From NCBI GenBank assembly GCA_034770075.1, contig CM068386.1, positions 45,545,990 to 45,609,989 on the forward strand: a stretch of 64,000 nt of DNA, written 5' to 3'. Of this stretch, positions 12,647-24,366 are shown in pieces. Source of the stretch: Aralia elata (lineage: Eukaryota; Streptophyta; Magnoliopsida; Apiales; Araliaceae). Numbering within the stretch: position 1 is the first letter of the stretch; each line of letters opens with the position of its first letter. The notes beneath the pieces were generated by a model. It was not told the origin of the DNA, ran no database searches, and saw only the letters and a program-made list of their open reading frames with translations. A program made the translations under genes and the position numbers.

Positions 12647-12709
12647 ACTAAGCATGATCGAGTAGAAGGGTCCGGAAAGGACAAAAGCAAGGGCAAGCTC
12701 AATGAATAA
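12647..12709 (+). other. 20-codon Lys/Gly-rich frame in B LTR
   Basis: Reads 20 codons to TAA with R at 5, G at 8 and 16, K at 2, 11, 13, 15 and 17, N at 19 and E at 20. The same frame and exact length occur in C (63679-63741) and D (56758-56820). A stop lies just upstream in this frame, so it has no start codon of its own here. Coding status is inferred from the conservation only. Confidence 0.4.
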
Positions 12710-12913
12710 ATGGAGATAGTATATTGTAATAAAAAGACTTTGGTGTTGTAATTACAGTAACTATCATGTAATAAAGAATCTAAAGATCTTCGTACCTGGG
12801 ATAGATAATTCTGGTGTATTAACTTTAGTTATTTAATAATTTTATATGTTTGAATGATTGTATCGTGGAGCACCGAATACAGGTTCCAAGTACCCGAATT
12901 TGGGGGTGTCACA

Positions 12914-13314
12914 GTATATGTGTGTGTGTGTATATATATATATATCTGTGTAATGATGTGAATCTTAGCTTTTGGTAATAGTAGCGGGATATCTTTTGTA
13001 AAGTCCCAACTTTAGTTCAAGTTATGAAATAGTTATGTAAGTCCCATCTTTTTGTAAGTAATAGAGGGATAGTAGGTAAATGGCTAAAATCACATGAAAT
13101 AAGATGTATGAACTAAGAAGCATATTAATATAAGGATATTTATTAAATGTGCTTTGCAATGAGTATGTGCTAACAGCAAATAAAAATGCTTTAAGATAAA
13201 CAATGGATTAATAATAACATAATTTTATTATTTAACATAACAATATCGCCGAGAACAACGAGAACGCAAAGAAACGAAGAACCATAAACTGAGAATAGGG
13301 AGCCAATAAGCCCT
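12914..13314 (+). other. Spacer between B LTR and C gag; microsatellite
   Basis: Begins with a GT/AT microsatellite (about 12914-12945) directly after the B LTR. The rest is AT-rich with no recognisable gene, LTR end or primer site. It may be residual leader of element C, whose 5' LTR is missing; I cannot prove this. Confidence 0.6.
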
Positions 13315-14640
13315 ATGCAACACTTTATAGACCTGCTAGTAGGGGCCCTAAATAGAACTCCTATCGTAGCACCTGTAAATCCTCTAGTTGCGCGTGTTGC
13401 TAACTTTGAGGATTACAAGAGTGTGGGACCACCCGAATCTAGGGGAAACACCGAGCCTATAGAGGCTCAATCGTGGATTAAAGAGGTAGAGAAGGCATTT
13501 ATCATTGCTGAAGTCGGGGAGGAGCAAAAAACCGCTTTTGCTTATTGAAAGGTGAGGCCAATTTCTAGTGGGAAGCCAACCAAAATAGGGTTGGAGAGGA
13601 AGTTATCACTTGGGAAAGATTAAAGGAGTTATACTTCGAGAATTATTTCCCTTAGAACATGCAGAGCCATATAAAAATACAGTTTTTAGAATTGAAGCAG
13701 GGGGAGATGTTAGTTCCCCAATATGTCGCCAAGTTCAACAAACTGGCTAGGTTTGCTTCACACCAAGTGGACACCGAAGAAAGGAAGGCAAGGAGGTTTG
13801 AGCAGGGCCTAAAACTCTAGCTCTATAACAAAGTGTATGTGTTGCAGATTAGTTCTTTTGGATCAATCTTGGAGAAGGCTATTATAGCCGAAAGGGGAAG
13901 CGAGGCGTTGAGCCTATACAATAAGGAGAAGAAGAATAAGAATAAGAGTGAAGGGGGGAAGTAACAGAGGGAGCTAGTGGCAGTGGAGGAAGTCAGAAGA
14001 TGAAGTGGAATAACTCCAAGAATACCGGAAACAAGTAAGGGGACCCGAAGAAGAGGGGAGAGCCATGTAAGACCTGCGAGAAGAATCACTCGGGGGTCTG
14101 TCTGAAGGGGAAGTCAGTGTGTTACAATTGTGGGTAGGAGGGACACATCTCTCCTAACTGCCCCAACCCAAAGAAGAACACCAGATATTTTGTCTGCGGA
14201 GCGGCAGACCATATGGCAAGAAATTTCCTGAAGAAGGGAGTCGACGGGGGGAGCGGCAACAAAGGAAACAACAGTGGTAAGCTGACCATAACTGGTCCAG
14301 CCCCACCGAGTAGACCAACCGCCCGGACCTTTAACATGATGGTCCAAGATGTTATGGCATTTGGAGATATAGTCTCAGGTATCATCCCAATCAATAATAT
14401 TAATACATATGTATTGTTTGATTCGGGTGCGACCTGTTTGTTTATGTCCTGTGATTTTGCTAGACAATTAAGCTTAACACTAGAGAAACTAGAGTCTCCC
14501 TTAAACATAGAAGTTGCGAAGAAGGAAGTAATCCCTGTTGAACATATTCATAGGAACGGTTGCGTCGAAATTAGAGGACATAAATTATCAGTAGATTTAA
14601 TTTCGATTAAACTGGAGAATTCGATGTAATATTGGGGATG
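13315..14640 (+). pseudogene. Element C gag and protease remnant
   Basis: The 76-residue opening includes FEDYKSVGPP and EPIEAQSWIKEVEKAF, a chromovirus gag signature. Frames then change near 13548, with several stops, while the downstream gag helices (LPQYVAKFNKLARFA-like) remain recognisable. A zinc knuckle with an in-frame stop (CYNCG, stop, EGHISPNCP) at about 14120-14162 is followed by a second, CGAADHMARN. A protease-like VLFDSGATCLF lies near 14415, and a GMDWLF-like segment follows near 14635 after a further frame change. No start-to-stop gene survives. Confidence 0.85.
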
Positions 14641-17600
14641 GATTGGTTGTTTAACCATGGGGCGATAATAGATTGTCAGAAGAAGAGCGTGAACCTTCAG
14701 ACTTCGAATCAGTCTAAGGTAGTATTTTACGGTAGTAAATCGCAGCAACATTCTCGTTGTCTGACGATGATGTAAGCGCAGAAGCTGTTAAGAAAAGGAT
14801 GCATCGATTATCTATGTCACGTTGTAGATACCCGTCAAGTGGGAGCAGAAATGGGATAAATACTGATCGTGCAAGAATTCACAGATGTATTTCTAGACGA
14901 GTTGTCAGGTCTTTCGCCACACAGGGAGATCGAGTTCGTGATAAACGTAGTGCCCGGGACACCACCAGTTTCGAAGGCTTCATATAGGATGGCGCCAATG
15001 GAGATGAAGGAATTGATGATACACTTGCAAGAACTATTAGATAAGAAATATATCCAACCAAGTGTGTCTCCATGAGGAGCACCAGTGTTATTCGTTGAAA
15101 AGAAGGACGGATCGTTAAGACTTTGTATCGATTATAGGGAGTTGAACAAAGTAACGATTAAGAATAAGTACCCGTTGCCCAAGATCGATGATCTATTTGA
15201 TCAGTTGAAAGGGGCAAACTACTTTTCTAAGATAGATTTAAGGACGGGGTATCACCAGCTGAATGTGAGAGGAGAGGATGTACCTAAGACAGCGTTCAAG
15301 ACTCGTTATGACCATTACGAGTTCCTAGTGATGTCATTCGACTTAACGAATGCGCCAGCCGCATTTATGGATCTGATGAATAGGGTGTTCAAGCAGTATC
15401 TAGATAAGTTTGTGGTAGTGTTCATAGATGATATTCTGGTCTATTCAAAGACGTAGGAGGATTATGCGAAACATCTAAAGATAGTGTTGAAAACACTAAG
15501 GACGGAAAAGTTGTATGCGAAATTCACGAAGTGTGAATTTTGGCTAGAGAGGGTTCAATTTTTGGGACACGTGATTGACAAAGACGGTATATCCGTGGAT
15601 CCAGCGAAGGTGGAAGCGGTGATTAATTGGGAGTAGCCGAAAACGCCGATAGAAGTGCGTAGTTTCTTAGGGTTAGCTGGCTACTATTGAAGATTTATCC
15701 AAGATTTTTGCGAAGATAGCTACCCCATTAACAAATATGACGAGGAAGATGGTGAAGTATGTATGGACGGAGAAGTGCAAAGAGAGCTTCCAAGAGCTAA
15801 ATAAGAGTTTGAGTGAGACGCCAGTATTATCCTTACCGGATGATACAGGTGATTTTGTAGTTTATAGTGATGTGTCGCTTAGAGGACTGGGATGCGTGCT
15901 TATGCAGTATAGTAAGGTCATTGCGTACGCGTCACGACAGTTGAAAGATTATGAGAGGGGATACCCTACTCATGATCTCGAGTTGGCAGTAGTAGTGTTT
16001 GCCCTGAAGATTTGGAGGCATTATTTATACGGAGAGAAATGCGAGATATACACGGACCACAAAAGTCTGAAGTATATCTTCACACAGAAGGAGTGGAATA
16101 TGAGGCAGAGGAGGTGGTTAGAATTGATCAAGGATTATGATTGTGAGATTCTATATCACCTAGGGAAGGTGAACGTAGTGGCCGATGCCTTAAGTGAAAG
16201 GGTCGAAAAAAGTTGTATATGTTAACGGCTCAAGATCAGCTACTAACAGCGATGGCTAGGATGGAATTAGAAGTTAGGTTCCCAAAGGAATCGGGGGGAA
16301 AATTACTTACAATGGAGACTCGTCCAACCATATTAGATAGAGTAAAAGAAGCACAACTCAAAGATGAGGAGTGTGAGGGAATAAGGAAGAGAATTTCAGG
16401 CGGAGAAGAGGTTAAGTATAAAGTCGACAATGAGGGAGTAATAAGATTTGAAGGAAGAATTTGGGTACCGTCACTACTGGAGTTAAAAGAAGAAATTTTG
16501 CAAGAGACCCATTGTTCTAGGTACTTGATGCAACTGGTAGCACTAGGATGTATCAAGACCTCCGACAATATTTTTAGTGGCCAAACATGAAGAAAGAAGT
16601 CGCGCAATGCGTCAGTAGGTGCCTAACTTGTTAGAAAAGTCAAGGTCGAACATCAGAGACCGAGTGGGTTGTTACAACCATTAGAGATTTCGTAGTGGAA
16701 ATGGGAACATATCATGATAGATTTCGTGGTAGGACTTACAAAGACGCAGAAGGGATACGACGTTATATGGGTTAAAGTGGATCGTTTAACGAAGTTGGCT
16801 CATTTATTGCCGATCAAGATTAGGTTTAACTTAGACCAGTTAGCTAAACTCTATGTTAAGAAAATCGTTTGAAGACATGGGGTGCCAGTTTCGATTGTGT
16901 CAGATCGGGATCTGCGGTTCACGTTGAACTTCTGGAAAAGTTTGCAAGAGCAAATGGGAACGCAGCTGAGGTTGAGTATGGCGTATCATCCTCAAACTAA
17001 CGGGCAGAGTGAACGGACGATACAGACCTTAAAAGATATGCTACAGGCCTGTGTATTTGATTTTAAGGGGAGTTGGGACAACCACCAACCTTTAGTAGAA
17101 TTCACTTATAATAATAGCTATCATGCAAGTATAGGCATGCAGCCTTACGAAGCGTTATACAAGAGAAAGTGCAAAACACCACTGTGCTGGAATGAGGTAG
17201 GGGAACGTCGACTGCTAGGACCAGAATTAGTGCAGCAGACTATAGAAATTGTTAAGTTAATACGCGCACAGCTAATAACGACTCAAGATCGACATAAGAA
17301 GTATGCGGATCAGCATTGTCAGAAAAGAGATTTTGAAGTCGGGTTGTACGTATTTTTAAAGATGTCTCCCTGGGAAAGGAAGATACGATTTGGAAAAAAA
17401 GGGAAGCTAAGTCCAAGATTTATAGGACCGTTTGAAATTTTAAGAAGGGTGGGAGAAGTGGCTTACGAGGTAGCCTTACCTCCTGAGTTGGAGCACATAC
17501 ATAATGTGTTTCATGTATCAATATTGCGACCGTATAAGCAAGATTATAAGCATGTAATTGAATATGAACCCATTTAAGTAGAAAAAGACTTAACATACGA

Positions 17601-17757
17601 AGAAATTCTGATTCAGATAATTGATAGGAAATAGCAAGTTTTAAGAAATAAGGTAATACTTTTAGTAAAGGTAGTATGGAGGAACCACAATTCCGAAGAA
17701 GCAACGTGGGAACTCAAAGATAAGATGAAGAAAAATTATCCCCATCTTTTAGTGTAA
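14641..17757 (+). pseudogene. Element C pol remnant (RT, RNase H, integrase)
   Basis: Reverse transcriptase is legible from TDVFLDELSGL (about 14880), with VLFVEKKDGSLRLCIDYREL and an intact FIDDILVYSK near 15425. Stops occur at 15073-15075, 15454-15456 and 15634-15636, and a frame change near 15700. RNase H (YSDVSLRGLGCVLMQ, DHKSLKYIFTQK) occupies about 15860-16190. Integrase follows after another frame change, with stops near 16588 and 16870, SDRDLRF near 16905 and HPQTNGQSER near 16995. A chromodomain-like tail ends at TAA 17755-17757. The sequence is closely similar to D and B. Confidence 0.9.
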
Positions 17758-17768
17758 CCCTGTACTTT

Positions 17769-17803
17769 GATTCTAGGGACAGAATCCTTATAAGTGGGGA
17801 TAA
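17769..17803 (+). promoter_or_regulatory. Element C polypurine tract and stem-loop
   Basis: GATTCT (17769-17774) pairs with AGAATC (17781-17786) around AGGGAC; AAGTGGGGATAA follows just before the LTR start at 17804. The stem differs from that of B by a paired change. Confidence 0.65.
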
Positions 17804-18688
17804 TGTACCAATCAAGAATCATGCTTAGCCTTGTAATTAGGGTTTTGTCAATATTATTGAATAAAATGAGTTTTTTATGAATACTATTTGGTGTTATGTG
17901 TTTAAAGGTCGTTTTATGACCTAGATTGTGTTTACATGCTAGAAGTTACGAATTAGGGTTTCAGAGACGAAAAGAAAATTTTTTCGAGAAAAGACATAAA
18001 AACACTATTCACGCTAAAAATGCCTTTTACGTTTTTTAATTTTTCAAAGAACGCCATAGCGTTTATATGATGTCACGAGACGTAATCTCTAATAAAATTC
18101 AAAAACGAAAAACGCGATTTTTCGTTTAATCGAACGAATTACGAAAGTCAACTGAGGACTAATTTAATTGTCAAACCGTTGGGCTTTACTATTGGGAGCC
18201 CATTGGAAGTTAATGTAGGAGGCCCACGAATGAATTAATCAAGGCCCAAACTAATGGTGATGGAGGCCCAAAGAATGGCCCAAACCAATATTAAATCAAG
18301 TCCAAAACAAGCCCAAACTACCAAAGTCAAAGGATGGTCAACATGTGGGTTAAATGATTTGAAATGCGGGTGAAATAAAAACCAAATGAAGGGCCAAGTG
18401 GGGGGATCCGGCCAAAGGGGAGAGGGAGTAGCTTCTTAGAGAAGCTTGGCCAAGCTAAGCCTTGCAAGTCTTCTTCATTTAATGCCTAAGTCCCCCAAAG
18501 TCTTGCATACTCATTTTAATTCAACCTAGGTTAGTTTAATTACTATATGGTTAAGTTAGCCAAGGATTAGTTAGTAAGAATGGAAGAGTTATGGGGGATT
18601 GACCAAGTAAAACCTAAGTCAAGGGTCCAAGATTAAAACCCTAGCAAAGTTGTCCTAATGACCAAACTACCCCAGCTCTTGAAAACCC

Positions 18689-18696
18689 TATAAATA
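18689..18696 (+). promoter_or_regulatory. TATA box of element C LTR
   Basis: TATAAATA preceded by GAAAACCC, with a telo-box-like AAACCCTA about 40 bases upstream; a typical plant LTR promoter arrangement. Start near 18720 would be expected. Confidence 0.6.
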
Positions 18697-19650
18697 GCAA
18701 GCGTTCTCTTTATAATCCCTTACCAATTCACAAATTAAGAAAGAAAACTATAAAGAAATTATGAGAGAGAGAGAGGGGGGCTTGAATTTTAGAGGAAACG
18801 GAAGGAGAAGAGCTAGCAAATAACTAACTCCATCAAAGCTTAAGCAAGATTAACCAAAAGCTAAAAACCCTAGAACTATTTCCTTTAAAGCTTTGTATTT
18901 ATATTAAAATACTTTGTTGGTGGTTGTTGTTGGTTGATGTGGGTCATTAAGGATCCAGAGAAATAAGGATGAGGACATTAGTGGACTAATTATTACCGGT
19001 AAATGCATGACAAATGAAAACGATAACTTAATAATGAACCAAACCAAGAAAAAGCATGAAAAACGTTGTTATTATCGTTCATTCGACTAGCTTAAATCAT
19101 TGTCCATAAGTTAATATTAAAATCCGAAAAGATAAAAATATACATATGTAAGTTACGAAGATATTCTAAGTGGAACGGAGTAAAAATACGCTATAACGAA
19201 GTTATGGTGAAACTTTTAGTAAAAGACGTTAAAAGATGAAAACCCTAGCTTGGTACGATTTCTGGGCCAAGTTTACGAGTAATTAACGCTTCCAAAAAAT
19301 GTTAATTTTTCTGGGGGTTTTGTAGTTCGTAGTAAACGTGAGTCGTAGGCTCGAGAATGAGCTCAATCCGACTTCAGATGAGCGAGTTACAACGATTTGA
19401 AAATTCGATGTCGAAAACGTCATTTAGCTAAAACTAGTTCATAAAGGATTTTTGAGCCAATTTTTAGGCTTGTTAGAGAATTAGAAAAATTATTTTGTCC
19501 AGGGGAAGTTGTAGAGAATGTTACGAAAAATGGCTCAAGAACAGGCTGATTCCGATAAGGGATGAGTAAGTTGTGAAGTTGTTAAGTAGGTACGACGAAA
19601 ACGAAAACTGGGGAATGAAAACCTTAAGGCAAAAAGTCCCCTATATGGTC

Positions 19651-19729
19651 GGCACCGCAACGCCGTCCATAGGGTGTTTTTGGGTGCCGCAACGCTACAC
19701 ATATAGGGAGTAAAATCGAACTGGCACCG
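19651..19729. repeat. GC-unit array of C LTR, units 1-3 (continues at 54264)
   Basis: CCGCAACGC at 19655 and 19687 are 32 bases apart. A third unit begins CCG at 19727 and is cut by the insertion of G; it resumes as CAGCG at 54264. The fourth unit CTGCAGCG is at 54293. With G removed the unit starts are 0, 32, 72 and 104. Confidence 0.85.
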
Positions 19730-20857
19730 TGTTTGCCTAAATCTAGGTTAGCACCACACGCAAGTATACGTGATCTACAAGTAATATAATGATAAGAGAG
19801 TATCGTTCCCACGGAGAAAAACTGTAATTTATACTACCAATTACCAATTTGTATTAACTCAATTTTATTAAACAATTGATGAAACGACTTGTGAATTTAT
19901 GAAATTAAATAATTAAATAAACTAATGCTAACTACCACAAGATTAAAAACAGATTAAGAAGACTTAAGACTACAATTTCACTTATTGCTTCACTTAGATC
20001 AATATACTTCGTGTTAAGTTATGCTAACTATTTCAGATTGTTAATCGAGAACTCATCAATATTTATGACCATCTCTCGATGTATTATAAATGAATCAACT
20101 TAAATCCACAGATCATAGAATTAAGGTGAACACCCTAGATAACTAATTCACTATATCTCTATGTGAATTACAATTAAAAAGGATTTAAAACTTAGGTTTT
20201 CTTTCAGATTACATGTGGCGTATAGGTATTTCTCTATCCTAGATAAAAATCATGAGTTCCGTCACCATGCAGAAAACACAATCACATGCTATTATGATTA
20301 GATCTAAACCTATAATCCATCTCTCGAGTTCATATAGATTATCACAATAACTACTGGCCAGGTAATTAAACAATTATGCACAAACTATAATAGACAATCT
20401 GATAATAATCAACAATAATTAACAAATAAGCATATTAATAAAAGCTACGCAATAAGATCCATTATAATCTTAAAATAGAATTTAGTTCATAATTGAATTA
20501 AAATCCATAATCCACAATTGATAAAATATTCACGATATGAAGTAGAAGATAGAGAAGAGAAAATAATTGTTGATGTAATCCTCAAATCTCTCCTTCAGCT
20601 CCTGCGATGAATCCTTCGTGTTCTCCCAATTGCTTCAAGCCTTCCAAAACTAATTCTCCAAAACTAGCCTCTTTTAATTCTAAGAGTAATCCCCTTTTTT
20701 TATCTTTTCTTTCCATGTCTTTTAACCCTCCTTTAATTCCTTGAAACAAATCAGTCAAAAGAATCCTTGTTGAACTCAACTTCTAAAACCAAAACAAAAT
20801 AACCTTCCGTGTTCCTGACGAACTCGCCCCGGCTAATTCATTGTACTAGGGGAATCC
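19730..20857 (+). repeat. G solo LTR, left part
   Basis: AT-rich LTR sequence homologous to 37392 onward and 47840 onward. It ends at AATCC (20853-20857), the duplication made by element E. The first GC unit (GCCCCGG at 20826) lies 32 bases before the junction. Confidence 0.8.
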
Positions 20858-22659
20858 TGAAAGTAGTATGCACACAAGCCAATCATATTTGATATGATAT
20901 AGCATATACTTTGCAATCTTATTCATTTATTAATAAAAGTATTAAAGGCATTTTACTTTATCTACATGGTGCTGTTATTTAATATGTGATAAACCCATAG
21001 TTTTAAGCAATGCTTTTAGAATCATGATGATGATCATGCTAATGAGATCTAAATTCTAGATAGCTTAAAACTAAAATCGTTCCTAATCGTTGGATTACTA
21101 AAAAGGGAATTAGTGAATCCGGATAGATTAGTACATACGTTGTTTGCTCTTAGGAAGAGGATGATTGATGTTAAAATCATTTGGGTGGAGACACTAAAGT
21201 AAGTATGTAAGTGCTTATTGGAGAATAAGTTCACTGAACGTGACTCGCTAAGGAATACCTAATGGAGTTTTACTCGACTGTCAATAGAAATTCCTCTAGT
21301 GATAGTAGCACAAGTGATCCTTGGACTTGAGATCATCATAGTATCTTGTGTATGATGAGTTATACTTTGACATGTCCCTTAAGACCTTTAGGGTATGTCA
21401 AAGGGTATGATTGGGTATAATAAGTTGTACATGGAGATGGGTGAATGATCAACAAAGAATCTACCACATCTAGTAAAAGATATGAATGTCCTATGTGATT
21501 CGATAAATGACAACTCAGTAGTCATTGGCCAAGGCATAATGAAATTAGAAAGAAGTTTCTAATTTGCATTATTTAGAGTTGTGCATTTGGGAATCGAAAT
21601 ACATATAATTAAATAAAATAAGACTTGACAGTAATTCCATGTCTTATATTTAATTGGGACATTGTATGGTAAAAGGATTGAATTGTATGATAACTATTCA
21701 CTGAAATGTTCTTTTATGATTAATGTTGAAATCTATATTATTTGGAAAGTCGATGATCGCTAAGGGGGCTTACCCTTATTGTAGAATAAATGTTATTTAT
21801 TTAAATAAATTAAATAGTTTAAATTATTTATTTAAATAAGATAAGAATTGTTCTAATTGATTTATTCACAACCAGTTTAATATGGATAACCTAAAGGATC
21901 ACACCGCAAAAGGAAAATATTTATTTAAGAAGTAAATGGCATAATTATAATAATAAGTTAAGTGTATTTAATTTAGTCTATAGAGATAAAATAAATTAAA
22001 TAGCTTAATATTTATTATTTAATATTTTAGAAATATTAAATATAAATTAATAAGAGGAGTCTTATTATTATTACTATTATTATTATTTAATTCGTAAAAG
22101 GGTTTGAAAATTAATTAATAAAAGTACTCTCATAAATTCCTAATTAGATTAGGAGTTTATTTAATTAACAGAGTTTAATTAAAACAAATAACCTAATCCT
22201 AAATAGTTAAGGAGGGTTTCCTATATCTATAAATAAGAGGAGTCTTATTATAGATTAGGGTTACATACTCTTGCATTAGAATTGTGGAGAGTACTTACAA
22301 TTTCTATAGAGATGGAAACTAGGGTTTTGCCAACACTCATCTTCTTAAACAAGTATTATTCCTTGGTGGATCACCTCTAGAGACCAAACACTTGGGTGGC
22401 TAACGTTGATCAAATGAAGGAAATTAATCGGTGAAATTCAAGGAGAACACGAAGGAATTGGAGGTGAACTTGTACCCGAGGAAGTTTTGATTCGCGAGGG
22501 TAGAATTCTCTATCTCTGTCTCTTTCGTATAATTGATAATTGAACACAAGAAAAGATCATGGTGATGGTTTGTATGAAAAATTTTAAAATCCATTTTATT
22601 GCGCTTCCGCTCTATCTATGTAATTTGATTGCATGCTTGCGTTATATACAAACCTAACA
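20858..22659 (+). repeat. Element E 5' LTR
   Basis: Runs from TGAAAGTAGTATGC to AACCTAACA. It is very AT-rich, with TTTAAATAAATTAAATAG words at 21800-22100, and is collinear with the split 3' LTR. Differences between copies are more frequent than in A or LARD, so E is older than those. Confidence 0.93.
22228..22235 (+). promoter_or_regulatory. TATA box of element E 5' LTR
   Basis: TATAAATA within CTATATCTATAAATAAG; the same box is at 53631-53638 in the 3' LTR, about 40 bases beyond the H insertion. Confidence 0.6.
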
Positions 22660-22660
22660 G

Positions 22661-22673
22661 TGGTATCAGAGCC
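22661..22673 (+). promoter_or_regulatory. Element E primer-binding site (initiator tRNA-Met)
   Basis: TGGTATCAGAGCC one base after the LTR end CTAACA. Standard primer site for copia elements. Confidence 0.93.
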
Positions 22674-22769
22674 AATCCTTGTGTTAATTATTGATTTTGT
22701 TGATTCCATGTATGAATTAATATGCGATTCGATCGGATTTTATGGGCTGAAAAAAAATTCTGATTCTGC

Positions 22770-22905
22770 GTCGCGGCGTGGCCGCACCACCTCTAGTTCA
22801 TTCTGGAGCGTGGCCGCGCCCACCCAGAATCTCGTCTCTGGCCTTGTAACGCGGCCGCACCGCATCCCAGTTCATTCTGGGCACGGCCGCGCCACACCCC
22901 AGGAA
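22770..22905. repeat. GC-palindrome array in the copia leader (32-41-32)
   Basis: Four GGCCGC cores start at 22780, 22812, 22853 and 22885, that is 32, 41 and 32 bases apart. Two sit in GC palindromes, including GCGGCCGC at 22851. Spacers after units 1 and 3 share AGTTCATTCTGG. The array lies about 100-230 bases after the primer site, in the RNA leader where retroviral packaging and dimer signals lie. It encodes no recognisable protein. Confidence 0.85.
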
Positions 22906-23694
22906 CTAAATTTTTTTTTGTTTTTCAATTAACATAAATGGTTTATTTAATTGATAAAAGTTTAAAATAAAGATGTTTATTTATCTGAAATAGGATTCAA
23001 GGTTGCTAAAATTAAAAGAGTTTAATTTTGATTTGGTTTTTCATTAAAATAAAAGAGTTTATTTTGTTTCAAAACTAAATATTAGCAAACTTTTTGCCCA
23101 TTAAATGATATCAATGCATATGTGGAATGGTTTTATAATTCATGAGATGAATGTTATTTATTGATGCATATGGAGATATGTATGATAATAAATAGGGATT
23201 GATTATGTACTATTGACCAATGTGTGATTGGATTTATTTTAGAGGATGTTTGAATGAATGGGTTTTTTATAAATGGGGTATGCTTACCTCGTCTTCTCTA
23301 GTTTTTCTTGATGTAAATTCTATCTTCCTCCTATGTACTTCCCATTGACTGCTGATCAAGGTTTCTATTCCTTGTAAATAGTTTATGTAATAGGATTAGC
23401 TAGAATTAATTTTGAAGAATTGGAGACAAATGAGCAAAGAGCGCTTGAAGACCCGTTTGTAATGGAGCCTGGGATTTAAATGTAATAGTTATATTTAAAT
23501 TCAGTTCTTGCACCCTAGGTTTGACCTTTTGCTTCACTTGGTGGCTCGAGTGAACCAAACTAGAATAAAAGTCCATAATCAATCCGGGTAGAATATAGTA
23601 TTCTATATGTGCATGTTTACTATATATATATATCTATATATATATATATTATATTATACAACATGCTTCGCATGTTAAATAATATGACGCGTAT

Positions 23695-23728
<34 letters not shown>

Positions 23729-24366
23729 CATGCACGCTAAACAAGATGAGACAAATAATAACAAACCCCTCAAAGAAATCATATTAAGTCTTAAACGTTC
23801 AAAGATATTTGGAATATCAAACGTCGTCTTCTAGCATGGTAAAGCAATAGAGTATTAAATATTTAACATGAGTTTGTTGTGTCACCACAAGGCAAGTATT
23901 AAATATTTAAGATGTTGTCTTATCATATTTGATGCTTATTAAGGAATTGAACATTACTGTTTTGTTGTGTCACCACAAGAACGGTATTTTTCTCTTCACA
24001 TATATGGAAGTGCTAGGTTGGACTTAACTTGGATAATTTTGATTCGGATGTATCACCACTTGATCAAAATAATCTAAGAGGCAAAATACAAGGAGTTACA
24101 TAGTGATGTAATTGACAATAGTTGTCTACCTATTTATTTATATATCGTTTGTTGTGTCACCACAAGGCTATATACATTTGAAATGGGATCGTTATTCTCA
24201 CTAGCAAATCTTTAATTAGATTTGTCGAACTATATATTGAGGGTAATATAGTTTGATGAAAAAAATAGTGGGAGATACCAATTTAAATAAAGACCTAATT
24301 TATTTTGGTAATTAATAAAATGAATGTATGCTAAAATGTTGTCTATTTCACATGCAGAATTTAAAA
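22906..24366 (+). other. Element E untranslated leader
   Basis: About 1.46 kb of AT-rich sequence before gag, without a recognisable gene. It includes an AT/GT microsatellite at about 23620-23728 and a phrase TTGTTGTGTCACCACAAG or close variants near 23875, 23960 and 24150, which contains the imperfect inverted repeat TTGTGGTGACACAA. Confidence 0.6.

Larger units (their letters stand above)
1..12913 (+). mobile_element. Element B: 3' part of a Ty3/gypsy chromovirus, LTR split by element A
   Basis: This is the 3' end of an LTR retrotransposon that enters from the left edge: integrase remnant, polypurine tract and a 3' LTR. The LTR starts with TGTAAC at 1540, is interrupted at 2864 by element A, resumes after the GTCAA duplication at 11139 and ends GGGTGTCACA at 12913, giving about 3.1 kb. 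The assignment rests on integrase similarity to elements C and D and on an LTR 3' end like theirs. The 5' part lies outside the window, so its target-site duplication cannot be tested. Confidence 0.85.
11134..12913 (+). repeat. Element B 3' LTR, second segment
   Basis: Continuation of the LTR broken at 2864; the first five bases are the A duplication. It holds two pairs of GC-rich palindromic units (11186-11240 and 11694-11745), a conserved CGGCTAGACAAA box near 12137, a near-hairpin TGAGCA/TGATCA at 12602-12619, a 20-codon Lys-rich frame (12647-12709) and the terminal block ending GGGGGTGTCACA. The same ordered modules occur in the LTRs of C and D. Confidence 0.85.
17804..19729 (+). repeat. 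Element C 3' LTR, segment 1
   Basis: Starts TGTACCAATCAAGAATC and runs to the G insertion. It contains repeated GGCCCA-type words (18220-18310), telo-box-like AAACCCTA words, the TATA box, a GA tract near 18765-18780 and two GC-rich units at 19651-19700. No protein-coding region is recognised. Confidence 0.85.

Noticed and set aside
12914..13314. 5' LTR of element C
   Set aside because: No LTR end, primer site or similarity to 17804-19729 could be found there.
20582..20779. 65-residue minus-strand frame with Lys/Leu/Glu bias in G
   Set aside because: Falls in a poorly conserved pyrimidine-rich part of the LTR; no similarity in the F LTR at that place.
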